Of a DNA stretch of 64,000 bases, positions 53,460 through 62,682 are shown in pieces. Both the position numbers and the translations under genes were made by a program. Below the pieces are notes generated by a model. It was not told the origin of the DNA. It made no database searches and worked only from the letters and a program-made list of their open reading frames with translations. Source of the DNA: Hyphomicrobiales bacterium (GTDB lineage: Bacteria > Pseudomonadota > Alphaproteobacteria > Rhizobiales > Rhizobiaceae); contig UEGR01000012.1 in the NCBI GenBank assembly GCA_900465685.1, positions 185,259 through 249,258 of the forward strand, read 5' to 3'. Numbering within the stretch: the first letter of the stretch is position 1; each line of letters begins with the position of its first letter.

Positions 53460-56429
53460 GTGACTTCACCACTCGCACATAGGGGCGTTATGTACTTAAA
53501 CTCTAAATCGCTCATGCCGTCTGACCATGTTCGCCTTTCTGCATGGTTAGAACACGCTCCTTTTGTATTTTGGCTAATAGATATTTTGAAGCCACGAAGC
53601 GCCGTCGAACTCGGCACCCACAACGGATTTTCGTTTCTTTCTATGTGTCAAGCCGCCAAGGCTACTGGATTGAAAACACAAATCTACGCGATTGACACCT
53701 GGGAAGGGGACGAGCACGCAGGATTTTACTCATCTCAAATCCATGATTCACTGAAGAGTGAACTCCAAGCCCAATATCCTGACATTGGAGTCATGATACA
53801 GTCCAGATTTGATGATGCCAGGCCACAATTTAAAGACGGATCAGTAGATTTACTACATATTGATGGTCGGCATAGATATGAGGACGTAGCAGAAGATTTT
53901 GAGACTTGGAAAAGCTCATTGTCTGATCGCGGAGTCGTGCTTTTTCACGACACACGCGTTCAGCGTTCTGATTTTGGCGTCTGGAAATTTTGGAAAGAGT
54001 TAGAAGCGCAGTACCCAGCGTTTGAGTTCTCTCACGGCAACGGGCTTGGTGTTCTGATGGTAGGAGCGAAGGCTCCTGAACTTCTGTCTGATATCAACAA
54101 TGCCAATCCAAAAGACAAGCTTTTGATCCAAGAGCTTTACGCACGTCTTGGTAAATTAAATTCTGTCTTTTTCAATGCTGATACAACAGCAAAGGACTTT
54201 AATAGTGCGACCGAACAAGCCGGCCTCACTGCTGACGAAACGAAAAAACTCCGCAGCAGTGCGCTGGAGCTCGTTAAGTCAATCCAGCGCAAGAATTCCG
54301 ATGAAGTGAAAAGCATTTCTGCGATACGCGACAGACAATATGACGATTTAAACCGAGAGCATCAAAAACAAAAAGCTATCTCTGATGAAGCTAAAGCTGG
54401 TCTAATGAGATCTGAGAGTGAAAGGAACGCACTTCAGGAACAAATCGAACAGGAGCGCCAAAAATATGAAGATTTGCTCTCATCGAGAAGTTGGCAGCTA
54501 ACTGCGCCCTACCGATACGTTGGCCACCAAAGTCGACGGACGGCACATGTAATGCGAACTCTGCCCAGCATCATTAGCCGTGCTGGAGGCTTCAAAGCCA
54601 TTACTTCCAAGGCGCTGGATACGTACAAAACCGAGGGGCTTTCCGGTCTCAAGCGACGTTGGCGCCGCGCCAATGTCCCTGGAAACCAGGTGCAGGTTTC
54701 CTTGGACGGAAAAATCGTCGATAGAAATGATTATTTCGAATGGATACGCTTATACGGTTCGCTGGATCAATCTGATCGAGACAGGATTGGTAAAAGCATC
54801 GACAGCATGCTGGTGAAACCCACAATTTCCATCATTATGCCGGTGTATAATGCAAACTTGGATTGGCTGCGAGAAGCAGTCGATTCCATACGGAAGCAGC
54901 TTTATCCCAATTGGGAGCTATGCATCGCAGATGACTGCTCACCCAATCCCGACGTCAGACGAGAATTGGAAGCTCTTCAGAAAAGTGACCAACGTATCCA
55001 CGTCATCTTTCGGGAAAAAAACGGACATATTTCAGCAGCTTCAAACAGTGCCATGGAAAGCGCCACAGGCGATTGGTTGGCACTGATGGATCAAGACGAT
55101 CTTCTTCCAGAAGACGCTCTGTATCATATTGCCTATACGATCAATTCCAACCCCAAAGCTCGGATTATTTATTCCGATGAAGACAAGATTGATGAAACTG
55201 GCAGGCGTTTTGATCCCTATTTCAAATCCGACTGGAATCCGGACCTTTTCCTATCGCATAATATGGTCAGTCATTTAGGCGCCTATCAGAGAGACCTAGT
55301 ACAGCGGATAGGCGGCTTTCGTGAAGGTTTTGAAGGGTCGCAAGACTATGATCTAGCCATGCGAGTGATTGAAACGCTTAGCCCTGAACAGATCGTCCAC
55401 GTCCCGAGAATCCTTTACCATTGGAGAAGCCACTCGGACAGCACTGCGCAGGCAGGCAGCAACAAGAATTATGCTCTGCTTGCGGGACAAAAGACACTCG
55501 ATGACCATTTCGAGCGAACTGGTGTTGCCGCCAGAGCTGAATTGCTGGATTTTGGCATGTATCGAACCCACTATGCACTACCAAATGATATGCCGCTGGT
55601 CAGTTTGATCATACCAACCCGCAACGGACTTTCTCTCATCAAGCAGTGCATTAATAGCATTGTCGAGAAAACCACCTACACCAACTATGAAATTATCATC
55701 GTCGACAATAACTCCGACGATCCCGATACACTTGCTTATTTCGCAGCGATCAAAGATGACAAGCGGATTAGAGTTCTGCGTGACGAGCGCCCGTTCAACT
55801 ATTCCGCACTAAATAATGCTGCGGTGGAACAAGCCAAAGGTCAGTATGTCGGCCTCATTAACAATGACATAGAGGTCATTTCGCCAAATTGGCTATCCGA
55901 GATGTTAAGCATCGCATCTCAACCGGGCGTTGGTGCTGTTGGAGCGAAACTCTGGTATCCAGATGACACCCTTCAGCATGGAGGCGTCATTGTTGGCTTA
56001 GGAGGAGTTGCTGGGCATGCACACTCCCGTATTAAGCGGACCGAGCTTGGTTACTTTGGACGCGCAAGCTTGATCCAAACCCTGAGCGCAGTGACTGCAG
56101 CCTGTCTCGTCATTCGCAAGGACATTTACAATGAGGTTGGCGGCCTTGATGAAGTGAATTTGGCCGTTGCATTCAACGACGTCGACTTCTGCCTAAAAGT
56201 TCAATCTGCGGGATATCGAAATATTTGGACGCCATTCGCAGAGCTATACCATCATGAATCAGCAACCCGCGGATTAGATGACGCGCCCGAGAAAAAAAGA
56301 CGATTTATGTCAGAAGTCCAATATATGAAAGAAATCTGGAATACCGATACCTGGAAAGATCCGTCCTACAATCCCAATCTAGCGCTGGATCAGTCTGACT
56401 TTTCGTTGGCTTGGCCACCGCGATTTTAA
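53460..56429 (+). CDS. Methyltransferase - coiled coil - double GT2 fusion protein
   Basis: 989 residues from GTG at 53460 (ATG at 53490 is possible). Domains in order: (1) residues ~1-205, class I SAM methyltransferase with AVELGTHNGFSFLSM (motif I) near 48 and VDLLHIDGRHRYEDV; (2) ~265-350, charged coiled coil (SIQRKNSDEVKSISAIRDRQ ... EQIEQERQKYEDLLSSRSWQL, in pieces); (3) ~450-640, GT2 with TISIIMPVYNANLDWL and LMDQDDLLPEDA; (4) ~710-985, second GT2 with SLIIPTRNGLSL, GLINNDIEVISPNWL, and the HESATRG end. No membrane helix. A polysaccharide chain-modifying and -extending enzyme is likely; methylating and glycosylating activities in one protein suggest end-capping or rhamnan synthesis. Codon use is AT-richer than the core genes. 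Confidence 0.85.
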   Translation: MTSPLAHRGVMYLNSKSLMPSDHVRLSAWLEHAPFVFWLIDILKPRSAVELGTHNGFSFLSMCQAAKATGLKTQIYAIDTWEGDEHAGFYSSQIHDSLKSELQAQYPDIGVMIQSRFDDARPQFKDGSVDLLHIDGRHRYEDVAEDFETWKSSLSDRGVVLFHDTRVQRSDFGVWKFWKELEAQYPAFEFSHGNGLGVLMVGAKAPELLSDINNANPKDKLLIQELYARLGKLNSVFFNADTTAKDFNSATEQAGLTADETKKLRSSALELVKSIQRKNSDEVKSISAIRDRQYDDLNREHQKQKAISDEAKAGLMRSESERNALQEQIEQERQKYEDLLSSRSWQLTAPYRYVGHQSRRTAHVMRTLPSIISRAGGFKAITSKALDTYKTEGLSGLKRRWRRANVPGNQVQVSLDGKIVDRNDYFEWIRLYGSLDQSDRDRIGKSIDSMLVKPTISIIMPVYNANLDWLREAVDSIRKQLYPNWELCIADDCSPNPDVRRELEALQKSDQRIHVIFREKNGHISAASNSAMESATGDWLALMDQDDLLPEDALYHIAYTINSNPKARIIYSDEDKIDETGRRFDPYFKSDWNPDLFLSHNMVSHLGAYQRDLVQRIGGFREGFEGSQDYDLAMRVIETLSPEQIVHVPRILYHWRSHSDSTAQAGSNKNYALLAGQKTLDDHFERTGVAARAELLDFGMYRTHYALPNDMPLVSLIIPTRNGLSLIKQCINSIVEKTTYTNYEIIIVDNNSDDPDTLAYFAAIKDDKRIRVLRDERPFNYSALNNAAVEQAKGQYVGLINNDIEVISPNWLSEMLSIASQPGVGAVGAKLWYPDDTLQHGGVIVGLGGVAGHAHSRIKRTELGYFGRASLIQTLSAVTAACLVIRKDIYNEVGGLDEVNLAVAFNDVDFCLKVQSAGYRNIWTPFAELYHHESATRGLDDAPEKKRRFMSEVQYMKEIWNTDTWKDPSYNPNLALDQSDFSLAWPPRF

Positions 56430-56510
56430 ATCGCCAAGGATTAGATTATAACGCCACTTGCGGATTCAATTGTAAGCATTATGGCTTACCTATTTAGCCG
56501 ATTTGCCACT

Positions 56511-56536
56511 TCGAGAAGCCGGTTAAGGCTTCTCGA
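56511..56536. terminator. 10-bp hairpin at convergent 3' ends
   Basis: TCGAGAAGCC-GGTTAA-GGCTTCTCGA. The loop contains the stop codon (56523-56525) of the membrane-protein gene, so its last codons form one arm. There is no T run on either strand. Candidate terminator or RNA-stability element. Confidence 0.5.
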
Positions 56537-58346
56537 CGCTCTGAGTGAACCGTTGTAGTGGTACTAGTACTACGTCATTTTGTGGGACGTGTGGTTGAGA
56601 GAGCCCCTCTTTGGGAACCACATGTTCATATCTATTGAAAGCGTGATTGAACGCAGTATCGTCTAAGTCACTGAAAAAGCGTTTAAAAAACTTTTGTTGT
56701 GGCGACAGTAGAACGTGATTTATGGCTGGAATGCCTGCACCATTGATCGTCGCTCCATACACACCTGGCACAACTGCCCAGCCATTTGGATTAGTCTTCG
56801 CATCTGCACGCAGTTTTGCCAGAAAGTCTGAGTTAGGCAGATTAAAGATCGGATCAGCCTGCTGTAACGGGTTGAACGTACCGAACGTTACTAATCCAGA
56901 TATTGTCGCTCCTACAAACAGAGCAACCTCCGGCTTTTTTGCCAGCCTCATTTTGCTCATTATTAAAACGCCGATAATGCCAAACGGAACAATTGCTATC
57001 CAATCGAACCAGCTGCGTTTGAGTGCGCGAAGCGGCGTGACCTCGTAAACAGAACTCGTCATTGCAAAGCCAATCTTTGAAGCCAACCACGCCCCTATCA
57101 AAATGGCGCAGAAAGCCGAAAACCGCAGCCAAGAGAACGAAAAACCAATAATGGACGATAAAACGACCAAATAAATGGTCAGGAAAAGTCCAAAACCCCA
57201 AACCATTCTGGTCCCAGGCACATTCGTCCACATTAGAAGACGCCCGTATTCCGCAGGTATAGGAAAGACCATCCATGAAAACATCATCGATAGTCCAATG
57301 ATGGCTATAATTACGTTTTTTACATTCCCTCTTACGTAATCAATAGCTTTACCAAGATTAACAAAACAGAGGAAAATCAAAGGTACGAGAGTGGACACAA
57401 CCGCGACTTCGCATTCATTCGAGTTAGGCAGAAACGTCGCGAATTGCGTTGTTGTAAAAAATGGTAATATATGAGCGATAATGCGAGAACCCGATACTCC
57501 ACCTCCGCTCGCCAATCGTTGGCCTGGATATTCTGTGGCTTTCATAATATTAATTATCTCGCCAAAATATAGATAAACTGTAGCGGCAGCCGAGAGCATT
57601 GCGACTATCGCAATGAACGCTCCCTTTACGCAGACCAAATCACGGCGGAATACGAGCAAAAGAATAAGGAGCGCAAATCCGCCTGGAATAATGAACGCCG
57701 GATAAAAATCCGAGAATATCCAAGCGGCTATCGCCCAATAGAGAAGAAGAAGCTTTTTAACGGGATTGATATTCCACAAATAAATTACCAAAGGCCACGG
57801 CGCGAACGCAAACGTTGCCGCATGGCTTGTCCACCACACCTGCGTAAAATGTGATGAATACAGAGCCACAGCACCTAAAAAGGAAATTAACGCACTGGCT
57901 CCGAGCATGCGTGCCAATATCGTATAGCCGAGTACGCAACTCACCCATAGACATGCGAAATACAGCGAAAATGCTGTTGCAGGCGGGAAAACCCAAAACC
58001 CCCACAACTGCGGCTTAAATATCAACGACCAGTCCAAAATTGGAAGCGGCCAAACCGCCTTAAGTGACTCTTGATATGGAGAAATAACGTCCGTTACGCC
58101 ACCTTGCCCCAAAACTGCTATTTGAAAATACGGGGTCAACACCGCCCATTCGTCGGATCGGATTGCCCGAGCCTTTCCAAACAATGGTTTGGAATCAATT
58201 CCGAAATTTTGAAGCGCTATTGAATAATGAGAAGGCGTGAGCCCCAACAATACATAAATTGTCGCCACCAGCACGACGCAAACCGTCAAAACCTTCAATG
58301 CCGTTTCGTCGTTGTCCAAAGCTTGCATTCTTTTCAAACTCATCAA
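56523..58346 (-). CDS. Large polytopic membrane protein, probable GT-C type glycan-transfer enzyme
   Basis: 607 residues with about ten to twelve hydrophobic helices. The first periplasmic loop carries FGKARAIRSDEWAVLTPYFQ, an Arg-Ser-Asp-Glu motif seen in a family of large bacterial membrane proteins in polysaccharide loci (DUF7657-like). The C-terminal ~100 residues are a soluble domain. GT-C enzymes take sugars from polyprenyl-phosphate donors on the periplasmic side, with acidic residues early in loop one, as here. It is convergent with the fusion gene and divergent from the GT2 and small flippase genes, which could supply the donor. Family assignment is by pattern only. Confidence 0.6.
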   Translation of the reverse strand: MMSLKRMQALDNDETALKVLTVCVVLVATIYVLLGLTPSHYSIALQNFGIDSKPLFGKARAIRSDEWAVLTPYFQIAVLGQGGVTDVISPYQESLKAVWPLPILDWSLIFKPQLWGFWVFPPATAFSLYFACLWVSCVLGYTILARMLGASALISFLGAVALYSSHFTQVWWTSHAATFAFAPWPLVIYLWNINPVKKLLLLYWAIAAWIFSDFYPAFIIPGGFALLILLLVFRRDLVCVKGAFIAIVAMLSAAATVYLYFGEIINIMKATEYPGQRLASGGGVSGSRIIAHILPFFTTTQFATFLPNSNECEVAVVSTLVPLIFLCFVNLGKAIDYVRGNVKNVIIAIIGLSMMFSWMVFPIPAEYGRLLMWTNVPGTRMVWGFGLFLTIYLVVLSSIIGFSFSWLRFSAFCAILIGAWLASKIGFAMTSSVYEVTPLRALKRSWFDWIAIVPFGIIGVLIMSKMRLAKKPEVALFVGATISGLVTFGTFNPLQQADPIFNLPNSDFLAKLRADAKTNPNGWAVVPGVYGATINGAGIPAINHVLLSPQQKFFKRFFSDLDDTAFNHAFNRYEHVVPKEGLSQPHVPQNDVVLVPLQRFTQSVEKP

Positions 58347-58532
58347 GCTGCCTCGTGGGTATACACTTGTATATCGGCGAACAAAACACGTTCACATCGC
58401 GAGCACTTTCCACTAAATCGACAAGATATCAATGGGCACCCACGCCCGGCCAAATTCCCCCGTCACACCGCAAGCTCCTTCTTGCGCTTTCTTATTAGCT
58501 CACGTATCTCTTGAGCAAAAAGCGAGGCTAAT

Positions 58533-59477
58533 GTGCACATTGCCGTGGTAATCCCAGCGTTTAAAGCGCAAAATACAATTGCGGACGTGATTGGTAAGAT
58601 CCCGGATGCAGTAAAAAAAATATACGTTGTTGATGACGCAAGTCCTGACGATACTTATCACTCGGTTGAAGCATTAAATAATAATAGAGTAACACTTCTT
58701 CGGCACGCAGATAACAAGGGCGTCGGCGGAGCAATGATAACCGGCTATAAACAGGCCTTCCAAGATGGCGCTGATATAGTTGTAAAAATTGATAGTGACG
58801 GACAAATGGACCCGTCTATATTAAATAAATTTACAAATCCGATACAGAGCGGATTGGCAGATTACACAAAGGGAAATCGCTTTTATTATCCAGATGATAT
58901 CCAGGAAATGCCATTTATTAGACGGGTAGGAAATTTGGGCCTATCATTTATTACTAAATTATCCAGCGGATATTGGGACCTCTTCGATCCAACGAATGGA
59001 TATACAGCATTACATAAAGACTCATATGAATTGCTACAAATCGATAAAATAAGCCAACGATACTTTTTCGAAACGGACATGTTGTTTCGGTTGAACATAA
59101 TTGGCGCCGTGGCGGTGGATATTCCCATGAAAGCCGTCTATGGCAACGAAACGAGCCACTTATCTTCTGCCAAATCGTTGGTTGAATTCAGCATAAAACA
59201 TTTACTCCTTTTGACAAAGAGGGTTGCTTATAAGTATTATTTACGAGACTTCAATGTCGGATCCATAGAGCTTTTATTCGGAACCGTTTTGTTTTCTTTT
59301 GGTCTTATATTTGGATTGATAAAGTGGCTTGATACATGGCAGAGTGGAATACCAGCAACTGCGGGCACCGTAATGGCGGCAGCATTGCCGATCATTTTAG
59401 GGTTTCAGTTACTTCTCAACTTCGTCGTAGTTGACAGTACTTCAAGACCGAATATTCCGCTTCAAAAGAGAAAGTAA
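58533..59477 (+). CDS. Polyprenyl-phosphate glycosyltransferase (GtrB/DPM-like GT2)
   Basis: 314 residues. GT-A domain: MHIAVVIPAFKAQNTIADVIGKIPD, IYVVDDASPDDTY, DIVVKIDSDGQMDPSIL (DxD), and a conserved PTNGYTALHKDSYELL. Two C-terminal membrane helices (about 245-268 and 280-302) are typical of GtrB-type enzymes that attach a sugar to undecaprenyl phosphate at the inner face. Start is GTG at 58533. The last base overlaps the start of the small 4-helix protein gene, so the two are coupled. Confidence 0.83.
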   Translation: MHIAVVIPAFKAQNTIADVIGKIPDAVKKIYVVDDASPDDTYHSVEALNNNRVTLLRHADNKGVGGAMITGYKQAFQDGADIVVKIDSDGQMDPSILNKFTNPIQSGLADYTKGNRFYYPDDIQEMPFIRRVGNLGLSFITKLSSGYWDLFDPTNGYTALHKDSYELLQIDKISQRYFFETDMLFRLNIIGAVAVDIPMKAVYGNETSHLSSAKSLVEFSIKHLLLLTKRVAYKYYLRDFNVGSIELLFGTVLFSFGLIFGLIKWLDTWQSGIPATAGTVMAAALPIILGFQLLLNFVVVDSTSRPNIPLQKRK

Positions 59478-59818
59478 TGGATTATATTTTCGTTCTGATT
59501 TGCGTTGTTTTTTTGGCAGCTGGGCAACTTCTATTCAAGAAAGTCGGCAGTCAGCTGTCGGACATCACTTCGTTGATACTCGATCCAAATGTTCGTATCT
59601 TTTTTTTCTCCGCTTTAGCCCTTTACGGCATTTCCACCTTGCTGTGGATCTGGGCACTTAAGACGCTTCCTCTTTCAAAAGCCTATCCATTTATGGCCTT
59701 GGGATTTCTTATCGTACCCGTTGCCGCCTACTACGCTTTTGGTGAACCTCTTACATATAAGAATCTTGTTGGATCATGCGTAATCGTGGCAGGCATCCTT
59801 ATAATTTCCGCCGCCTAA
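59477..59818 (+). CDS. Small four-helix membrane protein, SMR/ArnE-like flippase
   Basis: 113 residues with four hydrophobic helices: 3-17, about 35-55, 65-85 and 93-112. The segments VFLAAGQLLFKKVG, LWIWALKTLPLSKAYPFMALGFLIVPVAAYYAFGE (in pieces) and LVGSCVIVAGI are close in pattern to EmrE/ArnE-type proteins; ArnE/ArnF flip undecaprenyl-phosphate-aminoarabinose. It overlaps the GT2 gene by one base. Role: flipping the polyprenyl-linked sugar for the periplasmic transferase. Confidence 0.8.
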   Translation: MDYIFVLICVVFLAAGQLLFKKVGSQLSDITSLILDPNVRIFFFSALALYGISTLLWIWALKTLPLSKAYPFMALGFLIVPVAAYYAFGEPLTYKNLVGSCVIVAGILIISAA

Positions 59819-59885
59819 TTGCTCAATCGTATTGTCAGATTGGTCTACCTCCATGGGGTGATCCGTTTGGAATGTTAGTGCGTAC

Positions 59886-60060
59886 TCAGCCTTCTGGCCA
59901 CCGCTGGTATTGAAGCCAGTCCGTTCTGCCGAAGCCTAATGTCGCTTCGGGTGCCGGTGGCCTGTAGCCTAGCGATGAGTGACGCCGCACTGTGTTACAA
60001 ATGCTGCCTCCAGTTTTCGATGACGGCCTTGTTCGACGGGCAATCGCTTCACTGGATCGA
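59886..60060 (-). pseudogene. IS3-family transposase remnant (C-terminus)
   Basis: On the minus strand, NTVRRHSSLGYRPPAPEA is followed by TLGFGRTDW and a stop (59886-59888); this is the standard C-terminal end of IS3-family OrfB (NTVRPHSSLGYRPPAPEA). Just upstream is KAVIENWRQH in a frame shifted by one base, so it is broken. The rest of the transposase is absent. The segment to about 60320 carries nothing else I can identify. Confidence 0.8.
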
Positions 60061-60321
60061 TTACGTATCCGGCTCCAATCGCTGCCATTTGAATATCCTT
60101 CCGAGGCTCATGAGCCATACTTTATGAAGAATCCTTTTCAGGGAGCAGACCAGAAGCTTGTTGCGTTGACGATACTGATCCCATTTACCCGATGAAAATG
60201 TTTGACAATCACATCCATTTTATTTAGTGCGTCGACGTTGACTACGGCCTCGAATGCCTTGCTAAGTTGTTCTGAGCCTTTATAATCCACGTTTGTTATC
60301 GCGATTATGGATTAAACAAGA

Positions 60322-60549
60322 TTGATTGATTTTTTTCTGCAAAATTCCATTCCCGTTTTGCTCTTGGGCTTCTACACATCTGCTTTGATCACTTTAAGCA
60401 GAGGTGACCGGCTGGCTGCAGATTACTCGCTGCCGATGAGCACAAGAGCGTATCGCTGGCTCCTGAAATGCTCTCCACTCGCGCTATTTTTGGCCGTTTG
60501 TTTTCTGTTGATTGTCTTCGCGGTACGATATTTTCATAACAACCTCTAA
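60322..60549 (+). CDS. Possible small membrane protein
   Basis: 75 residues from TTG: MIDFFLQNSIPVLLLGFYTSALITLS, then RGDRLAADYSLPMSTRAYRWLLKC and a second helix SPLALFLAVCFLLIVFAV. Two membrane helices are predicted by eye. There is no clear ribosome site, and it lies in a gap rich in IS debris between the flippase and wzm genes. It may be real or a chance frame; no homologue is recognised. Confidence 0.35.
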   Translation: MIDFFLQNSIPVLLLGFYTSALITLSRGDRLAADYSLPMSTRAYRWLLKCSPLALFLAVCFLLIVFAVRYFHNNL

Positions 60550-60710
60550 AAGACATCAAAGGCACGGCAAACTGCGTCATCAAACGACTGGGCTCACTTC
60601 TTTTTGTTTTCGTACTCGAGCGAGCAAGTCTCATTTCGGCCTACCATTCATGTAAATAGCGTGAGACACCAATCTACTATGACATATTTCAGATTCTACA
60701 GGGGTGGGCG

Positions 60711-61568
60711 ATGACAAGCCAAGCTCTCCACAAGAGCAAACGTACTCGCGATACGGCGTTGATGGCCAGACCGGCAAGCGGTGCGGTCGTTGCGCTTCGT
60801 GACATCATGGACGCACTAACTGCATACCGAATAGCCCTGATATTTGGCTGGCAGGATATTGCCCAACGTTATCGCCGCTCTCGGGTCGGCGCGTTCTGGC
60901 TAACCCTGAATATGGCCGTTTACATTGGTGCTCTCGGCCTAATTTTCGGAACACTGTTTCGATCAAACATGGCTGATTATCTTCCGCATATGTGCGCCGG
61001 TGTTATTATTTGGGGACTGATATCTTCAGCATTGTCTGAGGGGTGTACGACATTCAGCGGAGCTTCTGGCACAATCCTTCAAGTAAGATTACCTCTTTTT
61101 ACGCACATCATGCGAACCCTATGGAAGAATATTATTATATTTTTTCATAATATTGTTATCTTCCCAATTCTTTGCCTCATTTTGGGGCGGCAATTAAATT
61201 TTTATGTTCTTTTAGCTCTTCCTGGCTTTTTGTTGGTAGTTCTAAATTTAACGTGGATGATGCTCATTCTGGCAACATTATGCTGTCGTTTCCGCGATAT
61301 GACTCAGATTGTGACAAACCTCCTGCAAATATGTTTTTACCTTACACCCATCATCTGGACAGTAAAAACACTCCCAGAAAATGCATCGAAACTCATTTTC
61401 GAATTAAATCCATTCTACCACTTCATGCAGTTAATTCGCGCACCTCTGTTTGGGGATGCTCCCGAACTCTCCAGCTGGCTGGTAGCATTAGGTTTAGCCA
61501 TCGTGGGATGGAGTTTCGCAATCGTTTTCTTCGGCAAATATCGCTGGCGCGTACCGTACTGGTTATAA
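60711..61568 (+). CDS. wzm: ABC transporter permease for O-polysaccharide export (Wzm)
   Basis: 285 residues with six hydrophobic helices in the second half and the ABC-2 permease pattern: YRIALIFGWQDIAQRYRRSRVGAFWLTLN, GLIFGTLF, and FELNPFYHFMQLIRAPLFGD (Wzm signature). It is followed 1 bp later by the ATPase gene. It exports a completed lipid-linked O-polysaccharide chain across the inner membrane to the periplasm, as in homopolymer-type O-antigens. Confidence 0.9.
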   Translation: MTSQALHKSKRTRDTALMARPASGAVVALRDIMDALTAYRIALIFGWQDIAQRYRRSRVGAFWLTLNMAVYIGALGLIFGTLFRSNMADYLPHMCAGVIIWGLISSALSEGCTTFSGASGTILQVRLPLFTHIMRTLWKNIIIFFHNIVIFPILCLILGRQLNFYVLLALPGFLLVVLNLTWMMLILATLCCRFRDMTQIVTNLLQICFYLTPIIWTVKTLPENASKLIFELNPFYHFMQLIRAPLFGDAPELSSWLVALGLAIVGWSFAIVFFGKYRWRVPYWL

Positions 61569-61569
61569 G

Positions 61570-62310
61570 ATGAGCTCAATCACACTTGAAAATGTAAGCG
61601 TTGAATTTCCTATCTACAACGCTTCAAATCGTTCACTGAAGAACCGTGTACTCAACATTGCCACGGGAGGAAAAGTTGAGCAACGAAGTGACGGGCTCGT
61701 TATTATTCGTGGCTTAGATAATGTATCTTTTACGCTAGGGAATGGTGATAGGATCGGCCTCATAGGACATAACGGCTCGGGCAAGACGACCTTGCTGCGG
61801 GTGCTTTCTGGCATTTTTTCTCCAACCCAGGGGCGCGCTACCATCGACGGTAAGTGTGTCTCGTTGATCAATATCAACCTGGGAATTGACCCCGAAGCGA
61901 CTGGACGGGAGAATATCCGGCTCCGGTCAGCCATGATGGGAATCCATCCGAAAGAACTTGCTCAGAATATAGAGCAAATTGAATCATTCTCTGGCTTGGG
62001 CGACTTCCTTGACGTTCCATTCAGAACCTATTCTTCAGGAATGCAAATGCGACTGGCTTTTGCAACGTCTACTGCTATACGACCTGAAATCCTGATTATG
62101 GATGAATGGCTGTCGACAGGCGATGAAGATTTCAAGGAACGTGCGAATCAACGCATGAGAGAACTCGTTGAAACCACACATATTCTCGTCCTCGCAAGTC
62201 ACTCAAAAGCTCTGCTCGAGAAAAATTGTAGTAGGATTATCTGGTTAGAGCACGGGCGCGTAAAAATGGACGGGAACCCTGACGAAGTTCTTAAGGCTTA
62301 TTTCGGATAA
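61570..62310 (+). CDS. wzt: ABC transporter ATP-binding protein for O-polysaccharide export (Wzt, short form)
   Basis: 246 residues. Walker A LIGHNGSGKTTLLRVLSG, signature YSSGMQMRLAFA, Walker B ILIMDEWLSTGD, and H-loop LASHSKALLE. The protein stops after the ATPase domain: the ~150-residue C-terminal carbohydrate-recognition domain of E. coli O9a Wzt is missing, as in Klebsiella O1/O2-type exporters that do not require a chain-end cap. Immediately follows wzm. Confidence 0.9.
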   Translation: MSSITLENVSVEFPIYNASNRSLKNRVLNIATGGKVEQRSDGLVIIRGLDNVSFTLGNGDRIGLIGHNGSGKTTLLRVLSGIFSPTQGRATIDGKCVSLININLGIDPEATGRENIRLRSAMMGIHPKELAQNIEQIESFSGLGDFLDVPFRTYSSGMQMRLAFATSTAIRPEILIMDEWLSTGDEDFKERANQRMRELVETTHILVLASHSKALLEKNCSRIIWLEHGRVKMDGNPDEVLKAYFG

Positions 62311-62396
62311 GTAAGAACCATACATAACTAGGCAGCGTGAGCGTATTGATCAACGCTTGATTCGAGACTTCTCTTTGGAGGCAATTATAAGCTAGT

Positions 62397-62590
62397 CTAC
62401 CCGTTTTTAACGGGGCTCTGCGGTAGAATTTGCGCAGCTATTTTTAGTTTCAGTGGGGTGTGATGCCGCCGATGCCCATATTGGGCCATTCGTTGTTGTA
62501 CGTTCAGAGCCATTGGGCGACGAATTCCTGTGCCCCCTCGAGGTTTTCGATAGTGCCGATGAACTTCACGTCCAGATTTCTGGGTCGTGA
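62397..62590 (-). mobile_element. IS3-family transposase fragment
   Basis: Minus-strand reading LDVKFIGTIENLEGAQEFV, AQWL-stop-TYNNEWPNMGIGGITP, then (after a one-base shift) LKLKIAAQIL. This is the OrfB C-terminal region of IS3-type elements (YNN-RPNMGIGGITP). In-frame stops and the shift make it non-functional. A 6-bp dyad CCCGTT/AACGGG lies at its right-hand end (62400-62414). Confidence 0.75.
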
Positions 62591-62682
62591 TAAGCTCCCG
62601 TTGTTCGTCCATGGATATGCGATCACAGATTAGAGCTGCGAGGACAGCGTGAGAGCGGAACACCGGTACGCTCTATACGGTC

